A stretch of DNA of 64,000 bases from an uncultured Lachnospiraceae bacterium (GCA_910578645.1 CAJTQI010000011.1:1-64000); one strand, 5' to 3'. Shown: positions 54,364 through 63,707, numbered from the stretch's first letter. Program-made: numbers and translations. Notes: generated by a model from the sequence alone, not told the origin.

Positions 54364-55362
54364 TCAGCCGTACCGGATTCGCGGATCAATGAACGGATAG
54401 ATAAGGTCAACGATCAGCGTTGCAGTGGAGATTGCGACGATAGAAATTGTAATACAGCCCAGAATCATGTTGTAGTCTGACTGCAGAATCGCACTCTGAA
54501 TAAGAGAACCAACGCCTGGATATCCGAAAATAATTTCCGTCATAATCGAACCGCCAAACACACCGCCAAGGCTCATAGCAAGTGCGGTAATCTGTGTCAG
54601 GATAGAGTTACGAAGCACATAGCTCTTTCCAATTGTCCCTTCGGAAAGTCCACGGAAACGTGCATAACGTACGTAGTCTTCCTCAGCCGTGGTACTTGCC
54701 AAAGATTTCATGGAAATAATCCACCAACCTGTACCAAGCAAAAGCAGCGAAACCGCTGGAAGCACGGATGCTTTCATCAATGAACCAAACCATGGCCCAA
54801 AGCCCACGCCTGTCTTAATAACCGCCTGCAGCGGGAACCATTTTAAAACAAACGCAAAGATTATCTGCAATACCAATGCTACCAAGAAGTAAGGAATCGG
54901 GTAGATAAAAATCGCTATACTTTCCAAAATCTGTGATGATTTCTTATTCTTACGGAAACCTGCCAGCAAACCAATAAAGTTACCAATCACCCACGCCAAA
55001 AAAGTAGATGTCAGTGACAAAATCAAAGTGTAGGGAAGGTAACGTCCGATGATATCGCCAACCGGTTCCGGATAACTCATCAATGACGGTCCGAAATCAA
55101 AATGAAGCAGTCCATTCCACAGGAAAGAACCATATTGTTTCAGCAACGAACCCTCCAGACCAAACTGTACGCGAAGCTGTTGACGAAGCGCTTCCATTTC
55201 AGCCGGGTCCATATTGCCTGAACGCGTCTGCATCTGTGCAATCATGTTCTCAACAGGGTCTGATGGGAACATACGCGGAATAAAAAAGATGAAAGTAACA
55301 CCAATCCAGATTGTCAGTGCCCAGGCGAGTACACGCTGCAGAAAGAATGTTTTAAATTTCAT
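54364..55362 (-). CDS. Opp/Dpp-type ABC importer permease, OppB-like
   Basis: A 332-residue permease. It opens MKFKTFFLQRVLAWALTIWI and contains FIPRMFPSDPVENM, typical of OppB/DppB, with about six membrane segments. The EAA loop is DYVRYARFRGLSEGTI with YVLRNSILTQIT. The start at 55362 has AAGGAG 7 bases upstream; a longer frame has no better site. It follows the binding protein gene by 160 bases. Confidence 0.92.
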   Translation of the reverse strand: MKFKTFFLQRVLAWALTIWIGVTFIFFIPRMFPSDPVENMIAQMQTRSGNMDPAEMEALRQQLRVQFGLEGSLLKQYGSFLWNGLLHFDFGPSLMSYPEPVGDIIGRYLPYTLILSLTSTFLAWVIGNFIGLLAGFRKNKKSSQILESIAIFIYPIPYFLVALVLQIIFAFVLKWFPLQAVIKTGVGFGPWFGSLMKASVLPAVSLLLLGTGWWIISMKSLASTTAEEDYVRYARFRGLSEGTIGKSYVLRNSILTQITALAMSLGGVFGGSIMTEIIFGYPGVGSLIQSAILQSDYNMILGCITISIVAISTATLIVDLIYPFIDPRIRYG

Positions 55363-55521
55363 ACACAGCACTCCTTTACTATTATAAAGCAAGGGACGAG
55401 CCGTAAGCCATTCACTTACGGCCCTGCCCTTTAGATTATACAACAGAAAATACGCTTTATGGACTTTCTGTTGGCATGAATCATGTTACTAACGTTCTAA
55501 AACTAAATATCCTGCTATCGC

Positions 55522-57525
55522 TTATCCCTGTGTCGGATGGATGTTCGGAAGCATGTACTTGAAGCAGCTCCACCACCACCAAGGTCCGTCATACGGATGG
55601 TTCGCATTCGGATAGCCTTCCCAGTAAGTAGAGTTCGTAGGAACGAACTTGGTACCGGAGAGGAAGTTGATTTCACACATATCCTTCACGCACTCCTGCA
55701 GGAATTCCTGATGCAACTGATAAGATTTCTCATCTTCAGGGTCAATATTAGCAAGCTCATGGATAATCTCCGTTGCGCGCGCATTGTTCCAACGCATACC
55801 CTGTCCGGAACCAGCCTCGCCAAGAGGCTTAATCAAGTCAGCGTCAAAACCGCTGATTGCAGAATAGAAATCTTTCAAGATACCGCCTGACGGCCAGTAA
55901 CCTGCAATATCAAAGTTACCCTGGAAACCGTCTACATCCCAAGTTGCAGAGGACTTAGATGCGATTGTACACTGGAATCCGAACGCTGTCAGCTGATTAT
56001 AAACAGCCTGTACACCACGTGCCTCCTGGAACTCAGCGTCAGCTAAGTAGCTTAATTCGAAAGTGAAAGGCGCGCCATTATAATTCCAAACGCCGTCAAC
56101 CTTCTCAAGGCCAGCCTTCTCAAGCAGCTTCGTCGCTGCTTCTTCGTCATGTTTCCACCAACCTGCGCCGAACATTGTAATCAGCTCTTCGTCCGTACCC
56201 TGGATGCCTAAAGAATCAGCCATACGTTTTGCATAGCCAGTATCATAAGGCTTGAAGGTTGTGCCATCACCAAGGTCAAGTTCGAAATTCTCAAGCCACT
56301 CCTGCATCGGGATTGTATAAGTTTCCTGCAGGAACTGTGTATTGTTCATAAGCGGAATCGGCGCCGCACGTCCTGCTCCAGAGAATGTATTCATGGAAAT
56401 CTGGTCGATGTCCAAAGCAAGACAGATACCCCAACGGAAATCTGCATTGTCATACGGAGCGCCCTTACCATGGGAGAATACGATACCTTTTGCGCCCGGG
56501 TCGTCAGGGTTAGCATATGGGAAATCATCGTACCAGCACTTAATCTTATCATTAGAGCTATTCATGGTCTGGAACTCTTCCAGAGTAACTTCGCACAGAA
56601 GGTCGATTTCATTGTTAATCATCGCCATCTGCTTTGTGGTAGAATCTGCAAATGTACGGAACCATACATACTTAGGCGGAACATCTTCTGCCGTGTAGCC
56701 AAATTCAGCCGCGCCTACAACGCCAAGCGTGCTCTGCTGCCAGTCTTCACGCAGTTCATAAAGAACCCACATACCAAGACTGTCGTAATCCTTAACCGTG
56801 TAAGGACCTGCAACGACAGGCGCTTCATCCTTGAAAGTAGTAACGTCTGCCTGCTGTGAATAGATATGCTCAGGAACGATACGGTAATCAGTTCCCCAAA
56901 CAGTGATACCGTAACGCTGTACAAAACGAGGGAAAGGCTCCTTCATGGTGAATTTCACCGTATAATCATCAACCTTCTCCACCTTGTCGATGTACAAGTT
57001 CGTTGCCGCACTTGTGTTGATTGCATCGTTTTCCTTAATCATGTTAAATGTGTAAACAACATCGTCTGCCGTTACGTCTTCGCCATCGGACCACTTGATG
57101 CCCTGACGAACCTTAACTGTCCACTCCGTAAAATCATCGTTGGACTCCGGTAAACCGTCAGAAATTTCGCCGTACTGCTCGCCTTTCGCAGTGCTCATCT
57201 CCCACAGATGGGCGCTCATCATCTGATGAATACCAAAGCCCATCGCAGTACCCTGCATGTAAGAGTTAAACTGACCGGGAGTATCCGTCTTATTCTGACA
57301 CTCAACAATCAGTGTCTCAGCACGGGGTGTGCCAACTTCAGTGGTGATACCTTCCGCTGCCGCAGTCCCGGTACCTCCCCCCCCGTTGCTGTCTGTGCTT
57401 GCTGTACCGTCTGACGAATCGGTAGTTCCGGAACTGGAATCCGTTGTCCCGCCACCGCCGCAGCCGGTAAGTGTAACGGCAGCGAGCGTCACTGCCATTA
57501 ACATTGCAACAAATTTTCTACGCAT
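55522..57525 (-). CDS. Family 5 extracellular solute-binding lipoprotein
   Basis: A 667-residue lipoprotein: signal with lipobox TLTGC (Cys22), a Gly/Ser/Thr linker, then a family 5 solute-binding fold (FTEWTVKVRQGIKWSDGEDVTADDVVYTFN, shown here in part: KWSDGEDVTADDVVYTF). It is larger than peptide-binding proteins (about 540). The C-terminus is rich in Trp (DGPWWWWSCFKYM), which may stack on sugar rings. Together with the GH13/31/38 genes this favours oligosaccharide binding, as known for some Opp-type systems. The gene begins the importer cluster; AAGGAGG lies 8 bases before ATG. Confidence 0.9.
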   Translation of the reverse strand: MRRKFVAMLMAVTLAAVTLTGCGGGGTTDSSSGTTDSSDGTASTDSNGGGGTGTAAAEGITTEVGTPRAETLIVECQNKTDTPGQFNSYMQGTAMGFGIHQMMSAHLWEMSTAKGEQYGEISDGLPESNDDFTEWTVKVRQGIKWSDGEDVTADDVVYTFNMIKENDAINTSAATNLYIDKVEKVDDYTVKFTMKEPFPRFVQRYGITVWGTDYRIVPEHIYSQQADVTTFKDEAPVVAGPYTVKDYDSLGMWVLYELREDWQQSTLGVVGAAEFGYTAEDVPPKYVWFRTFADSTTKQMAMINNEIDLLCEVTLEEFQTMNSSNDKIKCWYDDFPYANPDDPGAKGIVFSHGKGAPYDNADFRWGICLALDIDQISMNTFSGAGRAAPIPLMNNTQFLQETYTIPMQEWLENFELDLGDGTTFKPYDTGYAKRMADSLGIQGTDEELITMFGAGWWKHDEEAATKLLEKAGLEKVDGVWNYNGAPFTFELSYLADAEFQEARGVQAVYNQLTAFGFQCTIASKSSATWDVDGFQGNFDIAGYWPSGGILKDFYSAISGFDADLIKPLGEAGSGQGMRWNNARATEIIHELANIDPEDEKSYQLHQEFLQECVKDMCEINFLSGTKFVPTNSTYWEGYPNANHPYDGPWWWWSCFKYMLPNIHPTQG

Positions 57526-58119
57526 TTCTTTTCCTCCTTTTATTTTGATTGAGTTAAGGCAATTTCCAAACCCTTAAACCCTTTGGTTTTCGTGAGTTTT
57601 CTTGCCCTCCCTATATAAATTTTCTTTCCGCCATGCTAAAACAGAATGTTCTTCTGCCGCTCTGCGTATTGACGGTAAAGAAATTTTATATCATTTTAAT
57701 AACGTCGTTTTTTCTTCCTGTCCGCAAGTGGATATTTTGAAACAATTGCCGAAACATCCGTTCCTATTTCGTTGAAATTATGTAGCCGTTCCGCTTAAAA
57801 CGTACAATATGCACAAAATAGACTCGCCTCACGTTCAAATTGCCGACAAAAAAACTAGTTGAGAACATTACATTTTGTGCATTTCCAAATTCATGACCTG
57901 TATATAGTTTAACCGATACGCCTCTGAAAATCAATATTAAAATTCAAAAATAAGCACAATAATTCCTGACGGAATCTCTTGTACAAACTATTGTCAAAAA
58001 CATTTTAGAAATCAAAGATTCAGACAACAAAGCAGCGGCCACAATGCTTCTTTCAACAAGGCGCCGCTGCAATTCTACTATATTATATTCTCTTTTCTTT
58101 CTTCTTACTTACTCTCAGT
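57526..58119 (-). promoter_or_regulatory. Long upstream region of the importer operon
   Basis: About 590 bases without a plausible gene. The clearest feature is the inverted pair TGCACAAAAT (57810-57819) and ATTTTGTGCA (57872-57881), 62 bases centre to centre, or about six helical turns, 290-350 bases upstream of the solute-binding protein start. This is a candidate looping operator. No certain promoter was found, though a TATAAA near 57690 on the minus strand may serve. Confidence 0.45.
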
Positions 58120-58209
58120 AAAAAAAGTTGGCTCGGCGGCCAACTTTGCAAGAATTTGCTCCACAAATTCTTGTTGGCATCTCACTACATTATGGCGTAC
58201 TTTCCTATA
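58120..58209 (-). repeat. Dispersed hairpin element, type 1, full copy
   Basis: It closely matches 43479-43568 over its whole length, with changes at about seven positions, mostly compensatory or in loops (for example GGCTCGGCGGCC for GGCCCGGCGGCC). The closing stem and T7 lie on the minus strand, starting 15 bases after the deacetylase stop, so it can terminate that gene. Confidence 0.85.
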
Positions 58210-58224
58210 AGGGAACAAAGGGCA

Positions 58225-59292
58225 CTACTGTCCCAACTCATCCAAAGGTTTGAAGGTATAACCCATATCTTCCCACCTTGTTAACAGCTCGTCCATAATC
58301 TCTGCGTTGGTGTCCGAAGTATTATGCAAAAGTACGACGGCACCCGGATGAACCCGTGCAGTGAGCTTGTCAAAGGCCTCTTCATGACTGGGTTGGTCAT
58401 CCTGGTTCCAGTCCACATAAGCCAAGCTCCAGAACACCGTCCGGTACCCCAATTCATGTGCCATCTTTAGGTTCTCTGCATTACATTTCCCCTGGGGAGG
58501 ACGGTAATAAGGCGCAAGGTCCTCACCGGTAATTTCCTTAAATAAGTCCGCCACACTATCCACCTCCTCCCGAAACGCATCCATGTCTGAAATGGAAAGC
58601 ATATCCGGATGGTGGTATGTATGGTTCCCCACCACATGTCCATCCTCTACCATACGTTTCGCCATATCCGGCGCCGTCTCCAAAAAATGCCCTACCACAA
58701 AAAAAGTGGCTTTCACATCATGTTTCTTTAGTGCATCCAGGATTGGTTCCGTATTGCCGTTTTCATACCCACAGTCAAAGGTAAGATAAATTACTTTCTC
58801 ACTGCCATCTCCCACATAATAGGCGTCATACCAGGCCAAATCCTCTGCCGACGCATTTCCCGTCGGGCATGTGCCGGGCTCTCCGAAAGAAAGCCCCCAG
58901 TCCTCCGATGCCAGATTAAGCTCCCATCCCTCCGGAGGCTCCTTTTTCTCCGGCTGCACTTTATCCTGTCCCGCGGTGTCGTCGTTATCTTCTGTTTGGT
59001 TTCTGTCCGTTTCATATGTATCCGTTTTTGGTTCTTCCTGCGCACCGGATTCTATCCCCTGACCGTCCTGATAATTATCCGTGGCTTCACCTGACAGACT
59101 GTGCACTTTTACGCCGTCCGAATTATCCTGCCCCTTCCCGGCCCGTGTTTCCACATTCTCTGTATCCGCCAAGACTGTTTGCTGCCCCGCTTTTTCTGTC
59201 TTCTGGCATCCTGTCATGAAAACAGACGCCAACACAGCCAGAATCGCCGCCATCCTCCTTACAACACCTTTTCTTTTCCGGTTCTTCATCAT
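58225..59292 (-). CDS. PdaA-like polysaccharide deacetylase lipoprotein
   Basis: A 355-residue exported lipoprotein: signal with lipobox FMTGC, an acidic low-complexity linker (to about 130), then a NodB domain. Metal and catalytic motifs are YLTFDCGYENGNT (about 167), GNHTYHHPDM (His pair, about 222), YYRPPQGKCNAENL, TVFWSLAYVDWNQDDQP and VLLHNTSDTNAE. This pattern is that of PdaA, which deacetylates muramic acid for delta-lactam in spore cortex. The ATG at 59292 has AGGAG 6 bases upstream; a longer frame is unlikely. It suggests a spore-forming host or one descended from spore-formers. Confidence 0.9.
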   Translation of the reverse strand: MMKNRKRKGVVRRMAAILAVLASVFMTGCQKTEKAGQQTVLADTENVETRAGKGQDNSDGVKVHSLSGEATDNYQDGQGIESGAQEEPKTDTYETDRNQTEDNDDTAGQDKVQPEKKEPPEGWELNLASEDWGLSFGEPGTCPTGNASAEDLAWYDAYYVGDGSEKVIYLTFDCGYENGNTEPILDALKKHDVKATFFVVGHFLETAPDMAKRMVEDGHVVGNHTYHHPDMLSISDMDAFREEVDSVADLFKEITGEDLAPYYRPPQGKCNAENLKMAHELGYRTVFWSLAYVDWNQDDQPSHEEAFDKLTARVHPGAVVLLHNTSDTNAEIMDELLTRWEDMGYTFKPLDELGQ

Positions 59293-59525
59293 GCAATTCT
59301 CCTGTCCCGTGTAATTTATCTGTCCGTATCTCCTCCCATATCTTCTTCTACTATCATCCGGGCAGTCTATAGAGCCATATATCCAGCGACATTTCACCCA
59401 CATGTCACAGTCTAACCCCTGTGCGCCGGCACATCCGTTTCCATACAAAGTATTTCTTTGTAGTATACAAATATGCCAAATCAATTAAGACATGAAAGTT
59501 TATACAGATGATTATAAAACATCCC

Positions 59526-59565
59526 TGCATCAAAATTGCATCATATATGCATCATAGTTGCATCA
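59526..59565 (-). promoter_or_regulatory. Four phased TGCATCA repeats upstream of the deacetylase
   Basis: TGCATCA occurs at 59526, 59537, 59548 and 59559, with an exact period of 11 bases, about one helical turn. Such same-face repeats suggest cooperative binding of a regulator. They lie about 235 bases before the deacetylase start and 40 bases after the stop of the gene behind it. The rest of the 310-base gap holds nothing recognised. Confidence 0.5.
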
Positions 59566-59602
59566 TCTTCCTGTTCCATGCACAACATAGCCCACCGCCG
59601 TG

Positions 59603-60262
59603 TCAGTTTACGGGGGCGCCGATATACACCTTTTCCCCTGATTCTGTAAAATAACACCTTCCCTGGTACAATCCCGCCATGTAAAGCCTTGTTACAATCT
59701 CCCGCATACGCCCGTCAAGCACATGGTAGCAATCGGCATCCGTCCATGGAAGTCCTTCAACATACTCTCTCTGCCGCTCATTCAGCGCCTCAAGCATCAA
59801 GGACATCCTTGTCTGGTCTTTTCTGTCAAGCAAACCGAATTCACAGGACGCATAGGCGCTTTTTTCTCCGCACAGGCTGCATTTATATGCCAGATAGTTC
59901 CCAAAGCTGCCATCTTTTTCCTCTCTGTAATGCCTTTCTATCCAGCGAACCGGCAATGCGCCGTTCTCCGTGGCGGGTATCAGTCTGAAACTGGCCCTGC
60001 CATACTTATCATGTTCTACCACATAGTCCGCCTTGCCACACCGCTGCGCACTCCCCGGCTCCTTCGTAAGTATTACTTGTGTTTGGGTTAAATGTTTCCA
60101 TACTGCCGTTCTGATTTTCTCATATGGTGTCGGATAAGTGAGCCTCTCACTGATTTGTTTCACCGTATAACCTAAATCTGCCAGATGTCGGATTGCTCCG
60201 CCACTGGCAGATTCAAATGTAAAATCAGATAAGGCGTCTCTAAAGAAATCTTGTTTGGACAT
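59603..60262 (-). CDS. Hypothetical protein with a CxxC pair
   Basis: About 219 residues, with no signal peptide. The N-terminal half reads ALSDFTFESASGGAIRHLAD then LGYTVKQISERLTYPTPYEKI, which could be a helix-turn-helix. The centre has CSLCGEKSAYASC, which may bind zinc. The C-terminus ends with GLYQGRCYFTESGEKVYIG. I do not recognise the family. MSKQ at 60262 is chosen because GGAGAAGG lies just before it, inside the codons of an ATG 4 codons upstream. It starts 50 bases after the hybrid kinase gene on the same strand. Confidence 0.75.
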   Translation of the reverse strand: MSKQDFFRDALSDFTFESASGGAIRHLADLGYTVKQISERLTYPTPYEKIRTAVWKHLTQTQVILTKEPGSAQRCGKADYVVEHDKYGRASFRLIPATENGALPVRWIERHYREEKDGSFGNYLAYKCSLCGEKSAYASCEFGLLDRKDQTRMSLMLEALNERQREYVEGLPWTDADCYHVLDGRMREIVTRLYMAGLYQGRCYFTESGEKVYIGAPVN

Positions 60263-60311
60263 AACCTTCTCCATCGGTAAATAATCTATATTATATATAG
60301 TATATCACACC

Positions 60312-62939
60312 TTATATTATCTCCCTGTAACCTGACAGGGTCCACAGTAGTTTCTCCATATCAAGCGGCTTAGTCAAATGGCCGTCCATACCTGCCGCCC
60401 TCGTCTTCATAATATCTTCTTCGTATACATCCGCCGTCATCGCAAGGATTGGTATGCTGCGGGCGTCCTCCCTGTCCATCTGCCTGATTTTATCCGCTGC
60501 AACAAGCCCGTCCATCACCGGCATATGGACATCCATCAGTATCACGTCAAAAGTACCTGCCGGGCTGCCTGCAAAGGCATCCACTGCCTCCTGTCCATTC
60601 TCCGCCGTCGTCACAACCGCTCCCTCTTCTTCCAGAACCGTCTTGGCTATCTCCAAATTCAAATCCACATCATCCGCAAGCAAGATTTTCAGGCCCCGAA
60701 TCTGCGTAGGCCGTGCCTCCTTCTGCACCACCGGATAAAACCGGGACAATGTCTTAAACATCAAGTCCACGTCAATCGGCTTAGACAGATGGGCGTTCAT
60801 GCCTGCCGCCTGGGTATTGCGTATATCTTCTTCATAGGCATTGGCAGTCATCGCAACAATCGGAATTGTCTTTGCGTCCGGTCTGTCCAACGCGCGGATT
60901 GTCTTGGTGGCGGTAATGCCATCCATCACCGGCATCATAATGTCCATAATGATAATGTCGAAAGTACCCGCCGGATTATCCGCGAAAGCGTCCACTGCCT
61001 CCTGCCCGTTCATGGCCGGAGTGACTATCGCCCCCTCCTCCTCCAAAATGCTCTGGGCTATCTCAAGATTCAGTTCAATATCTTCCACCAGGAGTGTTTT
61101 CATGCCTTTCAGATTTACATGCGTCTCTGCTTTGGCCTCGCTCAGCTTCGCTTCCTTGTCAATGTCAATCCAAAATTCCAGTATGAATGTAGTACCCTCA
61201 TTCAACACGCTCTGCACTTCCACCGTACCGCCCATCATATCTACGAACTTCTTCGTAATCGCCATACCAAGCCCGGTTCCTTTATAGGTCGTGCGCGTTC
61301 CGTCGTCTTCCTGTGAGAAAGCCTCAAAAAGATGGGGAATAAATTCTTTCTTCATTCCAATACCCGTATCGGCTAACTCAAACCGGAACAAAACCCTGTC
61401 ATCCGTACTTCTGACTTCCCTGGCCCGAAAATAAATTTTCCCGCCATCCGGCGTAAACTTCACGGAATTGCCAAGAATATTGATGAAAACCTGACGCAGA
61501 TGCAGCTCGTCACCAACTAATAATGGATGTTCAAATTCTCCAATCTCCTGAACCAATTCTATATCCCTTGTGGAAAGCTGCCCGCCGATGATAGAAGAAC
61601 AGTTGTCAATACAAGTCCTGATATCAAAGCTCTCATAGTTTACTTTCGTTTTGCCCGATTCAATCCTGCTCATATCAAGCACATCATTGACAAGTCCCAA
61701 CAGATGTTGGGAAGAGCCGCTGATTTTCTGCAGGCAGTCCAACACTTTCTCCTGGTTATCTATATGCTTCAAGGCAATATCCGTCATCCCCATAATCCCA
61801 TTAATCGGTGTGCGGATATCATGGCTCATATGGGAAAGGAAATCACTCTTTGCCTGGTTCGCACTGTTTGCTTCCTCCGCCGCAGTCCTTAAAAGCTGAT
61901 TCGCCTCTTCTTTCTGGCTTACCAAACGTTTGTTTGATTTAGAAATCATCAGAATCACCACAATAACGGTCACCAATACAATGAAAACAGCCGAACAGAT
62001 AATAAAAAATGAAGTGGTCTTATCCAACAATAACGCAGAACTTGCACCGAGCACCCGCGTCGGAACAAACAGGAGCACGCTCCAATCCTCCATATTAACC
62101 GAAGCATTGGCCACAAACCAATTCTCTTTGTTCCCTGCATTGTCCACAAACTCAAATTCCAAGGCTGAATTCTCGCCCTGTGCCAATTTTTGTTTCATTT
62201 CATCAAAAGTACTGCCATGGACAATCGTATATTTTTCAAACACGTCCAGGATATTCTGTCCCTCGATAAAGGGACTGTCATATGTATATCTGTACAGAAG
62301 TTCCCCATCTTCACCAACCAGATAAGTATAACACTGGTCACCATAACCTTTGACGGAAATCTTCTCTTGCATAGTATCCATGTCCACCGCCACCGCAAGA
62401 TGTGTAATCTCACTACCGTCTCCAATCAAAATCGGGCTCTTCAACTTGTCTATAAACATAAAATATAAATTATTGTTTTTATGGGGAATCTCCGCTACGG
62501 CCTGTCGCTTACCGTCAGCCCCTACGTCCAGGAGCCCGGGTTGCATCAATTGCCCGCCCTCGCGGTCTGAAGAAAAATAGTTGCCTTTTGTATCGAATAC
62601 AACGACAAGAGAATTGTTACCGTCCATGAAATCCAACGCTGCCGCAGATGCAAGCATGTCAAAAAGCTCTTCCTCCGAGTTCATTTCTTCGTCCCGCAGA
62701 ATGTGCTCGCACGTATAGACCAACTGCCATGAATACCCCATTACATTGTCTATAATCTCCGCAGCTTTCTCCGTAAATTCCACAATATGGCTTTGACGCT
62801 CCACAAAAAGCTGTGTTTCAATAAAATCAAAATATTTCTTTGATACAATTATCAAAACTACAATTGCGATTACAATAAATAACAAAGGAGCTTCCCGCAA
62901 GCTCTTTCTTTTGTCCAAAATAGTGTCCTTCTCTTTCAT
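60312..62939 (-). CDS. Hybrid histidine kinase with two receiver domains
   Basis: An 875-residue sensor. One transmembrane segment at residues 18-35, an extracytoplasmic Cache-like sensor to about 290, then a second segment (FFIICSAVFIVLVTVIVVIL). HisKA follows with SHMSHDIRTPINGIMGM (His about 375), then HATPase (NILGNSVKFT, DTGIGM, GTGLGMAIT). Two receivers end it: IIIMDIMMPVMDG (Asp about 665) and VILMDVHMPVMDG (Asp about 803). The two receivers resemble each other closely, for example both have ATVLEEEGA-type and NGQEAVDAFA stretches, so they arose by duplication. There is no Hpt domain. Downstream output is unknown. Confidence 0.94.
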   Translation of the reverse strand: MKEKDTILDKRKSLREAPLLFIVIAIVVLIIVSKKYFDFIETQLFVERQSHIVEFTEKAAEIIDNVMGYSWQLVYTCEHILRDEEMNSEEELFDMLASAAALDFMDGNNSLVVVFDTKGNYFSSDREGGQLMQPGLLDVGADGKRQAVAEIPHKNNNLYFMFIDKLKSPILIGDGSEITHLAVAVDMDTMQEKISVKGYGDQCYTYLVGEDGELLYRYTYDSPFIEGQNILDVFEKYTIVHGSTFDEMKQKLAQGENSALEFEFVDNAGNKENWFVANASVNMEDWSVLLFVPTRVLGASSALLLDKTTSFFIICSAVFIVLVTVIVVILMISKSNKRLVSQKEEANQLLRTAAEEANSANQAKSDFLSHMSHDIRTPINGIMGMTDIALKHIDNQEKVLDCLQKISGSSQHLLGLVNDVLDMSRIESGKTKVNYESFDIRTCIDNCSSIIGGQLSTRDIELVQEIGEFEHPLLVGDELHLRQVFINILGNSVKFTPDGGKIYFRAREVRSTDDRVLFRFELADTGIGMKKEFIPHLFEAFSQEDDGTRTTYKGTGLGMAITKKFVDMMGGTVEVQSVLNEGTTFILEFWIDIDKEAKLSEAKAETHVNLKGMKTLLVEDIELNLEIAQSILEEEGAIVTPAMNGQEAVDAFADNPAGTFDIIIMDIMMPVMDGITATKTIRALDRPDAKTIPIVAMTANAYEEDIRNTQAAGMNAHLSKPIDVDLMFKTLSRFYPVVQKEARPTQIRGLKILLADDVDLNLEIAKTVLEEEGAVVTTAENGQEAVDAFAGSPAGTFDVILMDVHMPVMDGLVAADKIRQMDREDARSIPILAMTADVYEEDIMKTRAAGMDGHLTKPLDMEKLLWTLSGYREII

Positions 62940-62968
62940 GTAGATTCCTGTCCATAATTTTTTATTCC

Positions 62969-63010
62969 AAAAAAGACAGGCACCCAGATTAAACTTTGGA
63001 ATGCCTATCT
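62969..63010 (-). terminator. Terminator-like hairpin in the hybrid kinase leader
   Basis: A 9-bp stem (AGATAGGCA with TGCCTGTCT; one G-U pair) with a 19-base loop is followed by six T on the minus strand. It ends the nuclease gene, but it also lies just after the promoter of the kinase gene (63025-63053), so kinase transcripts must pass it. Confidence 0.75.
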
Positions 63011-63024
63011 ATGGTTCTGTTATT

Positions 63025-63053
63025 ATTTTAACATATGGATTTTCAGTTGACAA
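63025..63053 (-). promoter_or_regulatory. Promoter of the hybrid kinase gene
   Basis: TTGTCA (63048-63053), a 17-base spacer and TAAAAT (63025-63030). The expected start site (about 63018) is only a few bases before the terminator-like hairpin. Confidence 0.7.
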
Positions 63054-63095
63054 TGGATTTTAAACTGGTTTAGCGCACCGCTTATACTCCATCGT

Positions 63096-63707
63096 TCATT
63101 CAAAAATCCCACGTTCATGAAAATACCGCACCATATCACAATACGGCTCTAACTCTCCTTTCTCATCCGGAAGAAGAAAGTATGTATATACCATATCTGC
63201 ATTGTGATAGTCCACACATGTTTTATATTGTGCCCTTCTTGCCCTTTGAAGCTCATATGCATTCAAATTTAAAAGCTCACATGTATACCGGCCATCGTCT
63301 CCGATTCCTTCCATCTCTCCATTCGGATAAAATACAAACTTTTTTTCGCACTCTTCATCCAATGGCGATACAAATAAATTCTGGTCATAATCGTTTCCTT
63401 TTCTGGCTCCACACGTCGCATCCGTCTCCTCTGTTTTACATGATGCAACCAAGTTATCATACTCCATGGATTCATCTGAGTATACACTCTGCGGCCTGAT
63501 ATGCTCATTTAGAGAATCATCTATTCCCACTTTTCGACAGCAATAAGCACACAGGCCATACTGCGACTCCACCAAATACATACGCATCCTTCTGCGCAAT
63601 TCGTTTCCTTCCGGCGTTTTCTTTAAATCAGCATAACACTGTCTTGGATGTAATCGTTTGTATTCTATCCAAAAATCAGGTTCCTCCCGCCTGTCTATTT
63701 TTTTCAT
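63096..63707 (-). CDS. HNH nuclease, TIGR02646/PtuB-like
   Basis: A 203-residue HNH-family nuclease. It has the zinc pair CAYC (about residue 54), the NEHIRPQS catalytic His block, YDNLVASC with Asn and Cys, and a later CGARKGNDYD. This layout fits the TIGR02646 group, which includes the PtuB nuclease of Septu and effectors linked to retrons. The gene begins inside the 3' end of an ATPase gene (32-base overlap), the normal partner arrangement. GAGGAG is about 12 bases before ATG. A terminator-like hairpin follows. Confidence 0.85.
   Translation of the reverse strand: MKKIDRREEPDFWIEYKRLHPRQCYADLKKTPEGNELRRRMRMYLVESQYGLCAYCCRKVGIDDSLNEHIRPQSVYSDESMEYDNLVASCKTEETDATCGARKGNDYDQNLFVSPLDEECEKKFVFYPNGEMEGIGDDGRYTCELLNLNAYELQRARRAQYKTCVDYHNADMVYTYFLLPDEKGELEPYCDMVRYFHERGIFE

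Noticed and set aside
51550..57525. Plain oligopeptide importer annotation
   Set aside because: The protein family fits, but the linked GH13, GH31 and GH38 genes make sugars the more likely cargo. I left substrate open and gave no opp gene symbols.
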